In this document: positions 6,459 to 6,583 of the stretch, one piece after another | How the letters are laid out: each line of letters begins with the position of its first letter | Position numbering within the stretch: the stretch's first letter is position 1 | NCBI GenBank assembly: GCA_002701965.1 | Contig: NZXM01000078.1 | Coordinates: forward strand, 1-6,583 | Direction: 5' to 3' | Origin: Methanobacteriota archaeon | GTDB lineage: Archaea > Thermoplasmatota > Poseidoniia > Poseidoniales > Thalassarchaeaceae | Length of the DNA: 6,583 nt | Made by a program: the position numbers and the translations under genes | The notes under the pieces: generated by a model | Database searches by the model: none | What the model saw: the letters and a program-made list of their open reading frames with translations, nothing else | What the model was told of the DNA's origin: nothing

Positions 6459-6464
6459 TCACCT
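6459..6464 (-). promoter_or_regulatory. Ribosome binding site of rnp4
   Basis: AGGTGA on the minus strand lies four nt before the ATG at 6454, in the 12-nt gap after adenylate kinase. It is a strong match to the archaeal anti-Shine-Dalgarno and fixes the rnp4 start. Confidence 0.65.
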
Positions 6465-6466
6465 AG

Positions 6467-6583
6467 TCAAAGAATTACTGCAATCTCTTCGCCGACTTTC
6501 GCGATGTCTTGATCCCCGTTGACCGTGACCAACAAGTCTCGATCACGGTACCAATCAGCCAGTGGTGAAGTTTGAGCATGATA
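6467..6583 (-). CDS. adk: Adenylate kinase, C-terminal 38 residues (cut by window edge)
   Basis: The minus strand is open from the window edge to a TGA at 6467-6469. It encodes 38 residues that begin YHAQTSPLADWYRDR and continue with LLVTVNGDQDI. This is the C-terminus of a bacterial-type adenylate kinase (ATP + AMP = 2 ADP). The Y-H-x-Q-T-x-P-L-x-x-x-Y pattern follows the LID region and the G-x-x-x-I segment (GDQDI) forms part of the nucleotide-binding floor. The catalytic P-loop and LID lie outside the window, so only family membership can be claimed. It is the upstream member of the adk-rnp4-yhbY run, 12 nt before rnp4. Confidence 0.85.
   Translation of the reverse strand, partial: YHAQTSPLADWYRDRDLLVTVNGDQDIAKVGEEIAVIL

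Noticed and set aside
1..6583. Mobile element, CRISPR array, or defence/toxin system
   Set aside because: No transposase or integrase, no direct-repeat array, and no defence-type domains; all genes share orientation and fit housekeeping or transport roles.

Overview
This window looks like part of the core genome of a marine euryarchaeon of the Thermoplasmatota, most plausibly Marine Group II (Poseidoniales). Three things support that. There is an archaeal-type 23S rRNA 5' portion. There is an archaeal RNase P protein of the Rpr2/Rpp21 family next to a CRM/YhbY protein. Ribosome binding sites of the AGGTGA type are present. The 23S gene has no 16S gene or tRNA immediately upstream, as in Thermoplasmatales, where rRNA genes are dispersed. 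The lineage assignment is inference from content; no database search was run.

Layout: every supported gene is on the minus strand, so transcription runs from high to low coordinates. Starting at the right edge: the C-terminus of adenylate kinase (6467 to beyond 6583), RNase P component 4 (6116-6454) and a YhbY/CRM RNA-binding protein (5847-6116) form a tight cluster with a 12-nt gap and an overlapping stop/start. A 67-nt gap, mostly filled by a 30-bp inverted repeat, then separates them from a CPA1-family Na+/H+ antiporter (3985-5784). After 60 nt comes a second ion transporter of the NhaD/ArsB type (2413-3924). Six nt later comes a zinc-ribbon / acidic linker / TPR protein of unknown function (1042-2406). 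A 279-nt non-coding leader with candidate promoters and three hairpins follows, then the first roughly 762 nt of 23S rRNA, cut by the window edge.

How the genes fit together: the right-hand block concerns nucleotide balance and RNA maturation or ribosome assembly. The middle block has two structurally unrelated secondary transporters that could both exchange Na+ for H+, which fits a marine cell handling sodium and pH. The TPR protein is positioned as a translationally coupled partner of the second transporter, but its function cannot be read from sequence. The left block is a stand-alone 23S transcription unit.

I see no mobile element, CRISPR array, toxin-antitoxin pair or defence cassette. 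The least explained items are the zinc-ribbon/TPR protein, the strong palindrome ahead of the antiporter, and the structured leader of the isolated 23S gene.
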